64,000 nucleotides of DNA, from the NCBI RefSeq assembly GCF_002007565.1, contig NZ_CP015625.1, forward strand, positions 1,116,001-1,180,000, written 5' to 3'. The notes under the pieces are model-generated. The model did no database searches and was not told the origin of the DNA. It saw only the letters and a program-made list of their open reading frames with translations. This stretch comes from Ditibartonella choladocola. Lineage in GTDB: Bacteria > Pseudomonadota > Alphaproteobacteria > Rhizobiales > Rhizobiaceae. The position numbers were made by a program, and so were the translations under genes. Below, piece after piece: positions 18,847 through 28,898 of this stretch (positions within the stretch are counted from its first letter, which is position 1; each line of letters opens with the position of its first letter).

Positions 18847-19566
18847 ATGACAAATAAGCCCCTCTATAAACGGATTTTATTGAAAGCTTCTGGCGAGGCT
18901 TTGATGGGGGGGCAAAGTTTCGGTATCGACGTTTCGGTGGTGGATCGTATCGCTAAAGATATTGCCGATGCTCATGAAATGGGCGTCGAAGTCGGAGTTG
19001 TTATCGGTGGCGGAAATATTTTTCGGGGCGTTGCGGTCGCGTCGAGAGGTGGCGATCGGGTTACCGGCGATCATATGGGGATGCTGGCAACGGCAATCAA
19101 TTCGCTTGCGCTGCGCACATCGCTGACCAAATTGGGCGTGGATGTGGTTGTTCTATCTGCCATTGCTATGCCGCAAATTTGTGAAAGTTTCTCGCAACGA
19201 AAGGCTGTCGGCTATATCAGTCAGGGTAAAGTCGTCATCTTCGCAGGTGGTACAGGAAATCCCTTTTTTACTACCGATTCGGCTGCCGCCCTCAGGGCTG
19301 CGGAAATTGGTGCGAATGTGTTATTGAAAGCTACACAGGTTGACGGAATTTATTCTGCCGATCCGAAAAAGGATCCGAATGCAACCCGTTATGACCGCTT
19401 GACACATGAAGAAGTTATCCGAAAAGGACTTGCAGTTATGGATACAACTGCAATTACTTTGGCTCGTGAAAATCATATTCCCATCATTGTCTATTCCATC
19501 GGCGAAAAGGGTGGATTGGCAAATGTGCTGAATGGTACCGGACGATACACAGTTGTATCCGAATAA
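18847..19566 (+). CDS. pyrH: UMP kinase
   Basis: A 239-residue hexameric bacterial UMP kinase of the amino-acid kinase fold, making UDP from UMP. The start is ATG 18847, with GGAG about 8 bases upstream; the open frame extends 21 codons further but the family begins KPLYKRILLKASGEALMG. Other marks are VVIGGGNIFRG (nucleotide loop), GDHMGMLATAINSLAL (the UMP-binding region), FAGGTGNPFFTTDSAAALRA and KATQVDGIYSADPKKDP. No relation to eukaryotic UMP/CMP kinase. It is followed 27 bp later by frr. Confidence 0.98.
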   Translation: MTNKPLYKRILLKASGEALMGGQSFGIDVSVVDRIAKDIADAHEMGVEVGVVIGGGNIFRGVAVASRGGDRVTGDHMGMLATAINSLALRTSLTKLGVDVVVLSAIAMPQICESFSQRKAVGYISQGKVVIFAGGTGNPFFTTDSAAALRAAEIGANVLLKATQVDGIYSADPKKDPNATRYDRLTHEEVIRKGLAVMDTTAITLARENHIPIIVYSIGEKGGLANVLNGTGRYTVVSE

Positions 19567-19593
19567 TATCAAACGAATTGAAGGAGAATTAGC

Positions 19594-20154
19594 ATGAGTG
19601 ACGCTACAAATATCGACGATCTCAAGCGCCGTATGGATGGCGCCATTTCATCATTCAAGCATGAGCTTACGGGTTTGCGGACAGGGCGGGCGTCTGTAAG
19701 TCTGCTTGAGCCGATTACAGTCGAGGCCTATGGCTCGACTGTTCCCCTTAATCAGGTTGCCAATATTGCTGTACCGGAGCCGCGTATGTTGTCGGTTTCG
19801 GTCTGGGATAAGTCAATGGTAAACGCTGTCGATAAAGCGATCAGAGAATCTTCTTTGGGTCTTAACCCGATTACAGACGGTACAACATTGCGTATACCTT
19901 TGCCGGAACTTAACGAAGAACGTCGCAAGGAGCTTGTTAAAATCGCTCACCAATATGCCGAGCAGGCTCGTGTAGCAGTTCGCCATGTCCGTCGTGACGG
20001 AATGGAAGGTTTGAAAAAAGCTGAAAAAGACAGCGAAATCAGTCAGGATGAAAGCCGGATTGCTTCCGACAAAATTCAAAAATTGACCGATACGACAATC
20101 AGTGAAATTGACAAGATTCTTGCAGCCAAACAAGCGGAAATCATGCAAGTTTGA
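19594..20154 (+). CDS. frr: Ribosome recycling factor
   Basis: A 186-residue tRNA-mimicking protein that, with EF-G, splits post-termination ribosomes. The three-helix bundle and small beta domain are complete: [43 protein letters not shown] in the hinge region, and the helix 3 segment [18 protein letters not shown]. The length is the family norm (about 185). GGAG lies about 8 bases upstream of the ATG. It sits between pyrH and uppS as in other alphaproteobacteria. Confidence 0.98.
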   Translation: MSDATNIDDLKRRMDGAISSFKHELTGLRTGRASVSLLEPITVEAYGSTVPLNQVANIAVPEPRMLSVSVWDKSMVNAVDKAIRESSLGLNPITDGTTLRIPLPELNEERRKELVKIAHQYAEQARVAVRHVRRDGMEGLKKAEKDSEISQDESRIASDKIQKLTDTTISEIDKILAAKQAEIMQV

Positions 20155-20181
20155 AGATTATCACTGCAACAGGTTGAAACA

Positions 20182-20912
20182 ATGCTTTATCCACGACACA
20201 TCGCGATCATAATGGATGGAAATGGCCGTTGGGCGCGGACACGTGGATTGCCCCGTATTGCCGGTCATAAGGTCGGTATGGAAGCACTTCACCGGATTGT
20301 CCGCCATGCCAGTCGTAACGGTCTCAAGTGGTTGACCGTATTTGCGTTTTCATCGGAAAATTGGTCTCGTCCGGATGAAGAAGTCAATCACCTGATGGGC
20401 TATTGAAGCTGTTCATAAAACGTGACTTGAAAGAGCTTCGCGAAAACAATGTCCGTATACGTGTCATCGGTGAGCGTGAAGGGGTTCCTGGCGAAATTGC
20501 GAAATTGCTTCAGGAAGCGGAAACGACAACAAAAGAGAATGATGGCCTTAATCTTGTTGTTGCGTTCAATTATGGCGGTCGCGCTGAAATCGTCCGCTCG
20601 GCCAAGAAAATGATAAAAGCAGTGGCCGAGGGGCATATCAATGTAGATGACATTGACGAGAAGGTTTTTTCAAGCTGTCTCGACACATATGATATGCCGG
20701 ATCCCGACCTCATTATCCGCACCAGCGGCGAACAGCGTTTATCAAACTTTTTGCTTTGGCAATCTGCTTATAGCGAGCTTTATTTCGCTTCCTGCTATTG
20801 GCCGGAGTTCAACGAGGAACAGCTCGATATTGCTGTATCGGATTATTGGTTGCGTGAACGCCGTTTCGGACGGGTTTATGAAAAAGACAAAGAAAAAGAA
20901 GAATTGCCATGA
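20182..20912 (+). pseudogene. uppS: Isoprenyl transferase (undecaprenyl diphosphate synthase), interrupted by a one-base frameshift
   Basis: UppS makes C55 undecaprenyl diphosphate, the lipid carrier for peptidoglycan and LPS, and is essential. Here the gene is split. Bases 20182-20406 encode the first 74 residues ([22 protein letters not shown], with catalytic Asp12, to [12 protein letters not shown]) and then TAT TGA. Bases 20403-20912 continue in another frame as [20 protein letters not shown] to the end, including RTSGEQRLSNFLLWQ. Relatives read HLMG-LLKLF here, so the sequence GGGCTATTGAAG has probably lost one T from GGGCTTATTGAAG. With it restored the product is 243 residues, normal for the family. 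Because the gene is essential, a sequencing or assembly error is likely; the TTG/TGA overlap would also allow reinitiation. Confidence 0.9.
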
Positions 20913-20988
20913 CATTGCTCTGGATGATGAAAAATGCGGGGTGCAGGGCTTTGGTTCCTCATGAATTCTTTTATGGAGCGGAATAACA

Positions 20989-21804
20989 ATGTCTAATCTT
21001 CTCATGAGAATTCTGACGGCTGTTATTTTTGCAGTTGTGGCGCTTTTTCTGACATGGGAAGGTGGAGCGGCTTTCGCCTTGTTTGCCTGGTGTGTTGGCG
21101 GTTTCGTGCTCTTCGAGTGGCGTGGAATCACAAAGAGCCGTTGGCAAAAAGTCGATGATATTCTTGCAAGCGTGTTTTATGTCGTTTTTGGTGTTCTGCT
21201 TGTTCTTGATTATTCGGCTCCGCTTATATTCGTTACAATTGCTGTGGGGGCGATTATCCTTGCACTAAGGTCGCTTGGCAATGCAGGCTGGGTAGCAGGC
21301 GGATATCTTTACGCCACTTTGCCGGTGGCGTCACTCACTTATCTAAGAGGCGAAGAACCGTTCGGGTTCGGCGCAATTATTTTTCTTTTTGCGATTGTTT
21401 GGGGAACCGATATTGCCGCCTATTTTAATGGCCGCTCGCTGGGAGGGCCGAAACTTGCGCCGAAGTTTTCTCCCAATAAGACATGGAGTGGTGCGATCGG
21501 AGGTGCTCTTGCCGGTACAGCAGGCGGCTGTCTTGTTGCGTTTCTTGCAGCGGATACAACACCAGCCAATCTGTTTATTCCTGTTCTTGCTTTTGCTCTT
21601 TCGGTTGTGTCCCAAATTGGAGACATCTCGGAATCATGGGTGAAACGAAAATTCAATGTCAAAGATTCAGGGCATTTTCTACCAGGGCATGGCGGGTTTA
21701 TGGATCGCGTTGACGGATTGGTATTTGCCGCCATTCTGCTCTATCTTGTCGGTGCAATTTTTGCAGATATGACTGTCCCTTCCAATATGTTTAACCTGAT
21801 CTGA
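20989..21804 (+). CDS. cdsA: Phosphatidate cytidylyltransferase
   Basis: A 271-residue multi-pass inner-membrane enzyme making CDP-diacylglycerol from CTP and phosphatidic acid, the branch point for all phospholipids including those fed to Pcs. About eight membrane segments. The CDS signature near the C-terminus is complete: SWVKRKFNVKDSGHFLPGHG followed by GFMDRVDGL, with the two metal-binding aspartates. FGTDIAAYF-type segment is present as VWGTDIAAYFNGRSLGGPKL. It lies between uppS and rseP, whose ATG abuts the cdsA stop codon (TGA then ATG), so the two are translationally coupled. Confidence 0.97.
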   Translation: MSNLLMRILTAVIFAVVALFLTWEGGAAFALFAWCVGGFVLFEWRGITKSRWQKVDDILASVFYVVFGVLLVLDYSAPLIFVTIAVGAIILALRSLGNAGWVAGGYLYATLPVASLTYLRGEEPFGFGAIIFLFAIVWGTDIAAYFNGRSLGGPKLAPKFSPNKTWSGAIGGALAGTAGGCLVAFLAADTTPANLFIPVLAFALSVVSQIGDISESWVKRKFNVKDSGHFLPGHGGFMDRVDGLVFAAILLYLVGAIFADMTVPSNMFNLI

Positions 21805-22968
21805 ATGACGGAGCCTTTCTTGGAAACGATGAGTTTTATTACCGGTGTCGGAGCGCCGGTATTACGTGTTGTCGGAGTGATATGTGTCATCATGGTCATT
21901 ATTTTTGTCCATGAAATGGGGCATTATCTCGTCGGGCGCTGGTGTGGTATCGGTGCGAGCACTTTTTCACTGGGGTTCGGACCGGAAATTTGTGCTTTAA
22001 CGGATAAACGCGGAACACGTTGGCGTATCGCACTCATACCGCTTGGCGGCTATGTGAAATTTATCGGTGATGAAGATGCCGCCGGAATGACATCGAAATC
22101 GGACGCGGCAGCACTTCCCGGCTCCTTTGCATCGGCCGGTGCATGGGCGAGGGCTGCAACCGTATTTGCGGGGCCCTTTACCAACGCAATTTTCACTGTG
22201 GTCGTTTTGTCGTTTTTCTTTTTTTCTTACGGAAGAATAACGGTAGAACCGGTTATCGGCTCATTGGTTGAAGGTGCACCGGCAATGTCGGCCGGATTGA
22301 AAACGGGCGACCGTTTCATAACCATGGACGGGCAAAAGGTCGAAAGTTTCGATGATCTCATCTCCTATGTCTCTCTTCATGGAGATGATCCGGTCAATTT
22401 CGGTATGGAGCGCGCCGGTTCACCCTTTTCAGTCACGATAACGCCAAAACCTACCGAGCGGGATGACGGCTTCGGCAATAAAGTGCGTGTCGGCATGATC
22501 GGGGCCGGTGCGCCGGTTGATCCGCATAATCCGCAAAGATTAGATCCCGCTTATGAACGACATATTGATTACGGTTTGTTTGGTGCAATTGGCGAGGCTA
22601 CGGACAAGTCGGCATTTATTGTTGTGCAAACTGTGCGTTTTCTCGGCCGCTTGATTGCCGGAAGAGAGGATCGTTGCCAATTGAGCGGACCGTCAAAAAC
22701 CGCGACAATCGCCTGGCAGGTAAGCGAAACGGGATTTATGTCGCTGCTCAATTTTACGGCATTTCTTTCGATAGGAATCGGCCTCATTAATCTTTTTCCA
22801 CTGCCTCCGCTTGATGGCGGGCATCTGGTGTTTTACGTCATTGAAGGCATTATCGGGCGTCCGGTTCCAAAACGTATTCAGGAATCGATATTCACAATCG
22901 GCTTTATTGCGGTAATGGCTTTTATGTTATTTGCAATATCCAATGATTATTTATGCTGGTTCGGTTGA
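21805..22968 (+). CDS. rseP: RIP metalloprotease RseP (site-2 protease)
   Basis: A 387-residue inner-membrane zinc protease that performs regulated intramembrane cleavage of anti-sigma factors and signal-peptide remnants. The zinc motif H36-E-M-G-H40 lies in the first transmembrane helix, and the third ligand is the Asp of LPPLDGGHLVFY in the last third. One PDZ domain (VIGSLVEGAPAMSAGLKTGD) lies between; E. coli RseP has two, alphaproteobacterial homologues such as MmpA usually one. Start immediately after the cdsA stop. Position directly upstream of bamA is widely conserved in proteobacteria and fits an envelope-stress role. Confidence 0.96.
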   Translation: MTEPFLETMSFITGVGAPVLRVVGVICVIMVIIFVHEMGHYLVGRWCGIGASTFSLGFGPEICALTDKRGTRWRIALIPLGGYVKFIGDEDAAGMTSKSDAAALPGSFASAGAWARAATVFAGPFTNAIFTVVVLSFFFFSYGRITVEPVIGSLVEGAPAMSAGLKTGDRFITMDGQKVESFDDLISYVSLHGDDPVNFGMERAGSPFSVTITPKPTERDDGFGNKVRVGMIGAGAPVDPHNPQRLDPAYERHIDYGLFGAIGEATDKSAFIVVQTVRFLGRLIAGREDRCQLSGPSKTATIAWQVSETGFMSLLNFTAFLSIGIGLINLFPLPPLDGGHLVFYVIEGIIGRPVPKRIQESIFTIGFIAVMAFMLFAISNDYLCWFG

Positions 22969-23050
22969 TTAAGCTGTGTTAACAGTTTATCAAGTTCTAC
23001 GGTAATTCTGATTGAAAATGGTGTAAACTGTTTACCATATTTATGAAATG

Positions 23051-23075
23051 CCGTGGCATACATGCCACGGTTTAT
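23051..23075 (+). terminator. Hairpin after rseP
   Basis: Perfect 8-bp stem CCGTGGCA/TGCCACGG (23051-23058 with 23063-23070), 4-nt loop, then TTTAT. Probable weak terminator in the 228-bp rseP-bamA gap, which suggests that bamA also has its own promoter. Confidence 0.6.
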
Positions 23076-23196
23076 AAAGAAGTAGGCAGAATTTAACGGA
23101 AGGCCTTGCTTGTATAAAAAAACCCGTTATTAGGGGTATATAAGCATTTTTGGACGCAATGTGTCCGGAAACAAATAAACAAGGGTAAAGAAGCCA

Positions 23197-25611
23197 ATGA
23201 CGGCGAATTCGAAATTTCTTAGCGCAGCATCTGCACTGGCACTTACGGTAGCAATGGCCGTTCCGGCAACTGTAGCTGTCTCGGTCTTGGGGATGGGGGT
23301 TGCACAGGCGGCTGTCGTTCGCTCCATCGAGGTTCATGGCAATCAGCGTGTTGACGCACAGACGATTCGTGATAACACGGGTATCAAAGTCGGGAAGAAT
23401 TTTTCCAATACCGATATTGATGAAGGTTTGAAACGGCTCTTTGCAATGGGTCTGTTCTCCGACGTCAAGATGAATCAAGTCGGGAGCACGCTCGTCGTAA
23501 CCGTTAAGGAATACGAAGTCGTCAATCAGGTGCTTTTCCAGGGCAATAAAAAGGTCAAGGATCCGGATTTGCAGCGTGTTATCTCGCTAAAACCACGCGA
23601 AGCTTTTGATCCGGCCAAGCTTGCATCGGACGAGCAGGCTATCCGTGATGCATATCGTTATGTAGGTCGTAATGACGCCGCCGTTTCTGCCCAGACTGTT
23701 GATTTGGGGCAAGGGCGTGTCAATGTTGTCTTCAAAATCACAGAAGGCAAGAAGACCAAGATTGATGATATTACATTTGAAGGCAACAAGGCTTTTGGTA
23801 ACCGCCGTCTACGTGATGTTATCGCTACCAAGCGCTCGAACTTCCTTTCATGGCTGACACGTGGCGACGTTTACAGTGATGATCGTCTTCAGGCCGATCA
23901 GGAAGCTCTTCGCCGTTTTTATTTCAATCACGGCTATGCCGATTTCCAGATTGTTTCGGCTGATGCGACCTTTGATGAAGCAAGCAATTCTTATAAAATC
24001 AAGTTTGTTGTTGATGAAGGCGCCCGCTACAAATTAGGCGATGTTCAGGTTGATAGCACGATCGAGGGTGTTGATACCCAATCGATGCAAAAAGTGCTCA
24101 AGACCCATGAGGGTGACGTTTATTCGGCCAAGCGCATTGAAGATTCGGTTTTGGCAATCAACGACAAGGTCGCTGATTCCGGTTACGCTTTTGCCAAAGT
24201 CGAACCACGCGGTGACCGTGATTTCAACAATCATACAATTTCCATTGTTTATAATATCGATCAGGGGCCGCGCGCTTACGTCGAACGTATTGAAATCCGT
24301 GGAAACGACAAAACCCGCGACTATGTTATCCGTCGCGAACTCGATTTGAACGAAGGTGACGCTTATAACCAGACAATGGTTCAGCGCGCCAAGCGTCGTC
24401 TTGAGGGGCTTGGTTTCTTCCAGACGGTCAATGTTTCGACTGCTCCGGGTTCCGAACCCGATCAAGTTATCCTTGTCGTTGATGTAACTGAAAAATCAAC
24501 CGGTGAATTTTCTATCGGTGGTGGTTATACAACCGGCGGTGATTCGCCGGGGGCTTCGGTTGAAGCTTCTATCACGGAGCGTAACTTCCTGGGGCGTGGC
24601 CAATATGTTCGTATTGGCGCCGGTGCCGGTGAAGATGACGCACGTAATTACAATTTGTCGTTCACCGAGCCTTATTTCCTTGGCTATCGTTTGTCGGCAG
24701 GATTTGATATTTTCCGCCGTACATATCGTATGAATGACGATTATGATGTTAAACAAACTGGTGGTTCAATTCGTTTCGGTGTTCCGATTACCGAGCAGTT
24801 GACCGGTAGTATCGCCTATAATTACGTTCAGGAAGAATATAATCTCGACCATAAGGGGCACTATAGGAAACTTGCAGCGCAAAACGGTACAACTAAAGAA
24901 CAAGAGGAAATGAAAGATTATTCCGGCGCTATTATCGAGGCTTCCGAGAATAGTCCGTGGACCCGTTCTTCAGTTAGTTATGGTTTGACCTATAACACGA
25001 TTGACGACATGAAAAATCCACATGATGGTCTCTTCATTCGCGGTATTCAGGAATATGCCGGTATCGGTGGCGACGCCAACTTCCTGAAGACAACCGGTAA
25101 GGCTATGATGTACAAGACGATTTCTGAAACATATGATCTCGTCGGTCTGTTGTCTGTCGGTGGCGGTTATATTCACGAAATCGGTGACGATGGTGTTCGT
25201 ATCTTCGATATGTTCAAGAGCAATTCGGACATGATTCGCGGTTTCAAATATAACGGTATCGGTGCACGCCAACGGTCTTCGGATGGGGATAAATACTTCC
25301 TCGGTGGTACGACCTATATGAATGCTACAGCGGAAATCCAGTTCCCGATGCCGGTTGTGCCGGATAGTCTGGGTATGCGTGGCGCGTTCTTTGCCGATAC
25401 CGCGACATTATATGGCAATAATTATGAGCCGAGTATTCCCAATGAAAATCCGGTTACGGGTGATGATAGCGCATGGCGTGCATCGGCCGGTGTCAGCTTG
25501 ATGTGGGCTTCTCCATTTGGCCCGTTGCGTTTTGACTATGCTTGGCCTGTTGCTAAAGAGAGTGGTGATCGGACACAGAACTTCAACTTTGGTGTCTCAA
25601 CCAAGTTCTAA
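23197..25611 (+). CDS. bamA: Outer membrane protein assembly factor BamA
   Basis: An 804-residue Omp85 protein, the core of the BAM complex that inserts beta-barrel proteins into the outer membrane. A long alphaproteobacterial signal peptide ends at VAQA (about residue 37). Five POTRA domains follow (openings [67 protein letters not shown] and [16 protein letters not shown]). The C-terminal barrel begins around [17 protein letters not shown] and contains the lid-lock VRIGAG-type strands and a final Phe (VSTKF) for BAM recognition. The gene lies in the standard rseP-bamA-lpxD order, with a hairpin before lpxD. Confidence 0.98.
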   Translation: MTANSKFLSAASALALTVAMAVPATVAVSVLGMGVAQAAVVRSIEVHGNQRVDAQTIRDNTGIKVGKNFSNTDIDEGLKRLFAMGLFSDVKMNQVGSTLVVTVKEYEVVNQVLFQGNKKVKDPDLQRVISLKPREAFDPAKLASDEQAIRDAYRYVGRNDAAVSAQTVDLGQGRVNVVFKITEGKKTKIDDITFEGNKAFGNRRLRDVIATKRSNFLSWLTRGDVYSDDRLQADQEALRRFYFNHGYADFQIVSADATFDEASNSYKIKFVVDEGARYKLGDVQVDSTIEGVDTQSMQKVLKTHEGDVYSAKRIEDSVLAINDKVADSGYAFAKVEPRGDRDFNNHTISIVYNIDQGPRAYVERIEIRGNDKTRDYVIRRELDLNEGDAYNQTMVQRAKRRLEGLGFFQTVNVSTAPGSEPDQVILVVDVTEKSTGEFSIGGGYTTGGDSPGASVEASITERNFLGRGQYVRIGAGAGEDDARNYNLSFTEPYFLGYRLSAGFDIFRRTYRMNDDYDVKQTGGSIRFGVPITEQLTGSIAYNYVQEEYNLDHKGHYRKLAAQNGTTKEQEEMKDYSGAIIEASENSPWTRSSVSYGLTYNTIDDMKNPHDGLFIRGIQEYAGIGGDANFLKTTGKAMMYKTISETYDLVGLLSVGGGYIHEIGDDGVRIFDMFKSNSDMIRGFKYNGIGARQRSSDGDKYFLGGTTYMNATAEIQFPMPVVPDSLGMRGAFFADTATLYGNNYEPSIPNENPVTGDDSAWRASAGVSLMWASPFGPLRFDYAWPVAKESGDRTQNFNFGVSTKF

Positions 25612-25621
25612 TTTTTCCTTT

Positions 25622-25645
25622 CTCCCGACCGGACAGGGTCGGGAG
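25622..25645 (+). other. Hairpin between bamA and lpxD
   Basis: CTCCCGACC/GGTCGGGAG (25622-25630 with 25637-25645), 6-nt loop, followed by AGAAAG and not T-rich. It lies 13 bp before the lpxD ATG. Most likely an mRNA processing/stability element that tunes the lpx genes relative to bamA. Confidence 0.6.
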
Positions 25646-25658
25646 AGAAAGTGTTCTG

Positions 25659-26702
25659 ATGGCGGATTCATTATTTTTTACGCCGTCCCGACAGTTGACT
25701 GTTGGAGAGGCGGCAGCTTTGACAGGTGCCGCTTTACGCAATCCTGAACAGAGTGCTTTGGTTATAGAGCATCTTTCTTCGCTTGATAATGCGGAGCCGG
25801 GCTCGCTGGTTTTTGTTGAAAACAGAAAATTTGCAAAAGCTTTGCGTGATAGTCGGGCACTTGCAGTTTTTTGTTCGGAAGACGTTGCTTCCAAAGTTCC
25901 TGATAATATTGCTACACTGGTAACGCCGTCGCCTCATCGCGATTTTGCGATGATCGGGCGTATTTTGTTTCCCACTGCTGCAAAGCCGGCACCATGGTTC
26001 GGCGAATATGGTATTTCCCCGCAAGCTTTTATTCATCCCGAAGCAAAGCTCGAAGAAGGTGTTACGGTAGAAGCCGGTGCCGTTATCGGGAGAGGCGCTG
26101 AAGTGGGGAGCGGCACACTTGTTTCTTCAACTGCTGTGATTGGTGAAAATTGCCGCGTGGGGAGAGAATGCTATATCGCGCCATCGGTTTCAATCCAGTA
26201 TAGTTTCATAGGCAATCGTGTCCATCTCTATCCGGGGGTTAGAGTCGGGCAGGATGGATTCGGGTATGTTGGTGGTCCGGGCGGAATTGAAAAAATACCG
26301 CAACTTGGTCGGGTTATTATTCAGGATGACGTGGAAATAGGTGCCAATACAACGATTGATCGTGGTGCACTGAAAGATACGGTGATCGGTGAAGGTACAA
26401 AGATTGATAATCTTGTACAAATTGCCCACAATGTCCAGATCGGGCGCTATTGTCTTATTGCAGCGCATTGCGGAATCGCCGGCAGTTCCACGATAGGTGA
26501 CATGACGCAGCTTGGCGGCAGTGTCGGTCTGGCAGATCATGTCAAAGTCGGGTCACATGTTCAGATTGCTGCTGCAAGCGGCGTTATGAATGATATACCC
26601 GATGGAGAAAAGTGGGGAGGAAGTCCCGCTCGACCTATTAAACAATGGTTCCGTGAAGTTGCAGCTCTTAGAAATATGACAAAGTTCAATAAGGAGAAAT
26701 GA
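25659..26702 (+). CDS. lpxD: UDP-3-O-(3-hydroxyacyl)glucosamine N-acyltransferase
   Basis: A 347-residue homotrimeric enzyme for the third step of lipid A synthesis, adding the second hydroxyacyl chain from acyl-ACP. The N-terminal uridine-binding domain ends near residue 100 and is followed by a left-handed beta helix of hexapeptide repeats (for example [20 protein letters not shown]). The catalytic His is expected in [20 protein letters not shown]. The C-terminal helix carries [10 protein letters not shown]-rich relative to rhizobial orthologues but otherwise ordinary. fabZ follows after 4 bp. Confidence 0.97.
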   Translation: MADSLFFTPSRQLTVGEAAALTGAALRNPEQSALVIEHLSSLDNAEPGSLVFVENRKFAKALRDSRALAVFCSEDVASKVPDNIATLVTPSPHRDFAMIGRILFPTAAKPAPWFGEYGISPQAFIHPEAKLEEGVTVEAGAVIGRGAEVGSGTLVSSTAVIGENCRVGRECYIAPSVSIQYSFIGNRVHLYPGVRVGQDGFGYVGGPGGIEKIPQLGRVIIQDDVEIGANTTIDRGALKDTVIGEGTKIDNLVQIAHNVQIGRYCLIAAHCGIAGSSTIGDMTQLGGSVGLADHVKVGSHVQIAAASGVMNDIPDGEKWGGSPARPIKQWFREVAALRNMTKFNKEK

Positions 26703-26706
26703 CGAG

Positions 26707-27186
26707 ATGAATGCTGCTGTCGAGAAAAACAGTTTGGAAGCAGTTGATATACGCAAGCTCTTGTCTATCTTGCCTCACCGCTATCCATTTCTCCTCATTG
26801 ACCGCATTGTTGATATTGACGGCGATCGTTCGGCAACCGGTATCAAAAATGTTACGGTGAATGAACCACATTTTACCGGCCATTTTCCGGAAAATCCGAT
26901 TATGCCGGGGGTGCTCATTATTGAAGCCATGGCTCAGACAGCAGGGGCAATTTCTTTGCTTGTGCAGGGAGATGAAAAACCCGGTGTTGTTTATCTCATG
27001 ACAGTTGATAAAGCAAAATTCCGTAAACCGGTTGTCCCTGGCGATCAGTTAAAGCTCCATGTCAAGAAATTGAAACAACATGGTGGAATTAGGCGCTTTT
27101 CCTGCGTTGCAGAAGTTGACGGAAACCGTGTGGCGGAAGCGGAAGTCGCAGCTATGATTGCTGTTGGCGATAATAAAGAAGAATAG
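26707..27186 (+). CDS. fabZ: 3-hydroxyacyl-ACP dehydratase FabZ
   Basis: A 159-residue hotdog-fold dehydratase that converts 3-hydroxyacyl-ACP to trans-2-enoyl-ACP in fatty acid elongation. It competes with LpxA/LpxD for the same hydroxyacyl-ACP pool, which is why it sits between them. The motifs are [18 protein letters not shown], and the catalytic His/Glu region [24 protein letters not shown]-type ribosome site overlaps the end of lpxD (AAGGAGAAATGACG). The gap to lpxA is 9 bp. Confidence 0.97.
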   Translation: MNAAVEKNSLEAVDIRKLLSILPHRYPFLLIDRIVDIDGDRSATGIKNVTVNEPHFTGHFPENPIMPGVLIIEAMAQTAGAISLLVQGDEKPGVVYLMTVDKAKFRKPVVPGDQLKLHVKKLKQHGGIRRFSCVAEVDGNRVAEAEVAAMIAVGDNKEE

Positions 27187-27195
27187 GATAATAGA

Positions 27196-28023
27196 ATGGC
27201 CGGTGTTGAAATTCATCCAACTGCGATTGTCGAAAAAGGTGCGGAGCTTGGAACCGATGTCAGAATAGGGCCATTCTGTCACATTAGCAGCGACGCGGTC
27301 ATTGGCGACAATTCTCGTCTACTCAGTCATGTCGTTATTATGGGACCTACTACATTGGGTGAAAATGGTCTTGTCTATCCGAATGCGGTACTGGGCGGGG
27401 ATCCGCAAAACAACAAACACAAAGGTGGGCGCACCACTTTGGTTATCGGAAAAAATTGTATCATTCGGGAAGGTGTCACGATGCACCGCGGATCTGATAC
27501 AAGTCGCGGAACAACGACCGTTGGCGATGATTGCGAATTTTTGGCTTATGCGCACGTTGCACATGATTGCGCTTTGGGAAATCATGTCACTTTTTCCAAT
27601 AATGTAATGATCGGCGGACATGTTGTCATCGGTGATTATGTGATTATCGGTGGAGGCGGCGCGGTTCATCAATTTGTTCGTGTTGGCCATCATGCTTTTG
27701 TTGGCGGCTTGGCTGCATTGGTTGGCGATCTCATTCCCTATGGTTCTGCCATCGGTGTCCATGCATGGCTCGGAGGCTTGAATATTATCGGCATGAAAAG
27801 GTCGGGATTGCCGCATAAGGAAATTCATGCGGTGCGCCATGCTGTTCCCATGCTCTTTGACAGAACCAAACCGGTCAAGGAAAGAGCCATTGATGTGCGC
27901 AATGCTTATCCCGATTCAAAAGCTGTCATCGACATTATCGATTTTATTGAAGCCGATCACAAACGCGCTTTTTGCACGCCAAAACTGGAACATACCATTA
28001 GCAGCGACGACACTGGATATTGA
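27196..28023 (+). CDS. lpxA: UDP-N-acetylglucosamine acyltransferase
   Basis: A 275-residue trimeric left-handed beta-helix enzyme for the first step of lipid A synthesis, moving 3-hydroxyacyl from ACP to the 3-OH of UDP-GlcNAc. The opening IHPTAIVEKGAELGTDVRIG, REGVTMHRGS, and the catalytic His in AYAHVAHDCALGNHVTFSNN are conserved, as is LGGLNIIGMKRSGLPHKEIH. The GlcNAc form (not GlcNAc3N) is expected but the acceptor cannot be proved from sequence. The lpxI start lies 2 bp downstream of the stop codon. Confidence 0.97.
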   Translation: MAGVEIHPTAIVEKGAELGTDVRIGPFCHISSDAVIGDNSRLLSHVVIMGPTTLGENGLVYPNAVLGGDPQNNKHKGGRTTLVIGKNCIIREGVTMHRGSDTSRGTTTVGDDCEFLAYAHVAHDCALGNHVTFSNNVMIGGHVVIGDYVIIGGGGAVHQFVRVGHHAFVGGLAALVGDLIPYGSAIGVHAWLGGLNIIGMKRSGLPHKEIHAVRHAVPMLFDRTKPVKERAIDVRNAYPDSKAVIDIIDFIEADHKRAFCTPKLEHTISSDDTGY

Positions 28024-28025
28024 AT

Positions 28026-28898
28026 ATGGGGAAGGGCGACACAAAACGTAGCCTTTCCGGTCGTACTGCTATCATTGCAGGTAATGGTGTATTACCTTTG
28101 GCTGTGGCCAAAGCCATTCAGGAAAGAGGCGAAAAACCGTTTCTGGTTCCCTTGAAAGGCGAGGCCGATTCGAGCCTTTATAATTTCGATCATTGCGAAA
28201 TATCGGTCGTGCAACTGGCAAAATTGATAAAGGCTTTGAAAAAAGCCGACGTCAAGAACGTTATATTGGCTGGCGGCGTAAAAAGCAGACCGAATTTGAC
28301 AGATTTGCGTCCGGATTGGACAACGATCTCGGCTTTGCCAAAATTATTCCGGGCGTTAGGGCAGGGTGATGATGCATTATTGAAAGCATTCATCAGTGTT
28401 GTGGAAAAATATGGATTTCATGTTGTTGGAGCGCATGAGGTTGTTCCGCAATTATTGGCACCGATAGGCTTTAACCTGACAAAAAAACGCGCCAATGATA
28501 AAAATTGGCGCGACATCATGTTGGCAGCAAAGGCTGCGGCGATATTGGGAAAACTTGATATTGGTCAGGGAGCAGTTGCAGTCAGAGGGCGTGTCGTGGC
28601 TGTCGAAGGGGCGGAGGGAACCGATAATATGTTACGTCGTATCAAGGAAATGCGTGAGGAAAAACGTATTCCGCCAATTGGCGGGGTGCTTGTAAAACGT
28701 ACGAAGGCGCAACAGGATGAACGGGCCGATCTACCGACAATTGGTCCCGAAACGATTATCCGCGCCAAAGAATGTCTATTGGAGGGGGTTGCAGTCGAAG
28801 CCGGACGAACTTTCATTGTTTCATTGAAAGAAACGGTCGAGCAAGCCGACAAATCTTCGATGTTTATCGAAACTTTCGGAAAAAACGATTATGTCTGA
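28026..28898 (+). CDS. lpxI: UDP-2,3-diacylglucosamine pyrophosphatase LpxI
   Basis: A 290-residue LpxI (formerly DUF1009) enzyme that hydrolyses UDP-2,3-diacylglucosamine to lipid X and UMP, replacing LpxH in alphaproteobacteria. The marks are GRTAIIAGNGVLPLAVAKAI at the N-terminus, VILAGGVKSRPNLTDLRPD, ALGQGDDALLKAF, VVAVEGAEGTDNMLRRI and FKETVEQAD-type ending. I choose ATG 28026; an in-frame TTG at 28020 overlaps the lpxA stop. The final codons overlap the lpxB start by 8 bp, indicating translational coupling. Confidence 0.95.
   Translation: MGKGDTKRSLSGRTAIIAGNGVLPLAVAKAIQERGEKPFLVPLKGEADSSLYNFDHCEISVVQLAKLIKALKKADVKNVILAGGVKSRPNLTDLRPDWTTISALPKLFRALGQGDDALLKAFISVVEKYGFHVVGAHEVVPQLLAPIGFNLTKKRANDKNWRDIMLAAKAAAILGKLDIGQGAVAVRGRVVAVEGAEGTDNMLRRIKEMREEKRIPPIGGVLVKRTKAQQDERADLPTIGPETIIRAKECLLEGVAVEAGRTFIVSLKETVEQADKSSMFIETFGKNDYV

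Noticed and set aside
20182..20912. Programmed -1/+1 ribosomal frameshift in uppS as the first explanation
   Set aside because: No canonical slippery heptamer or downstream pseudoknot is evident at GGGCTATTGA; a missing base is simpler, though reinitiation at TTGA is kept as a possibility.
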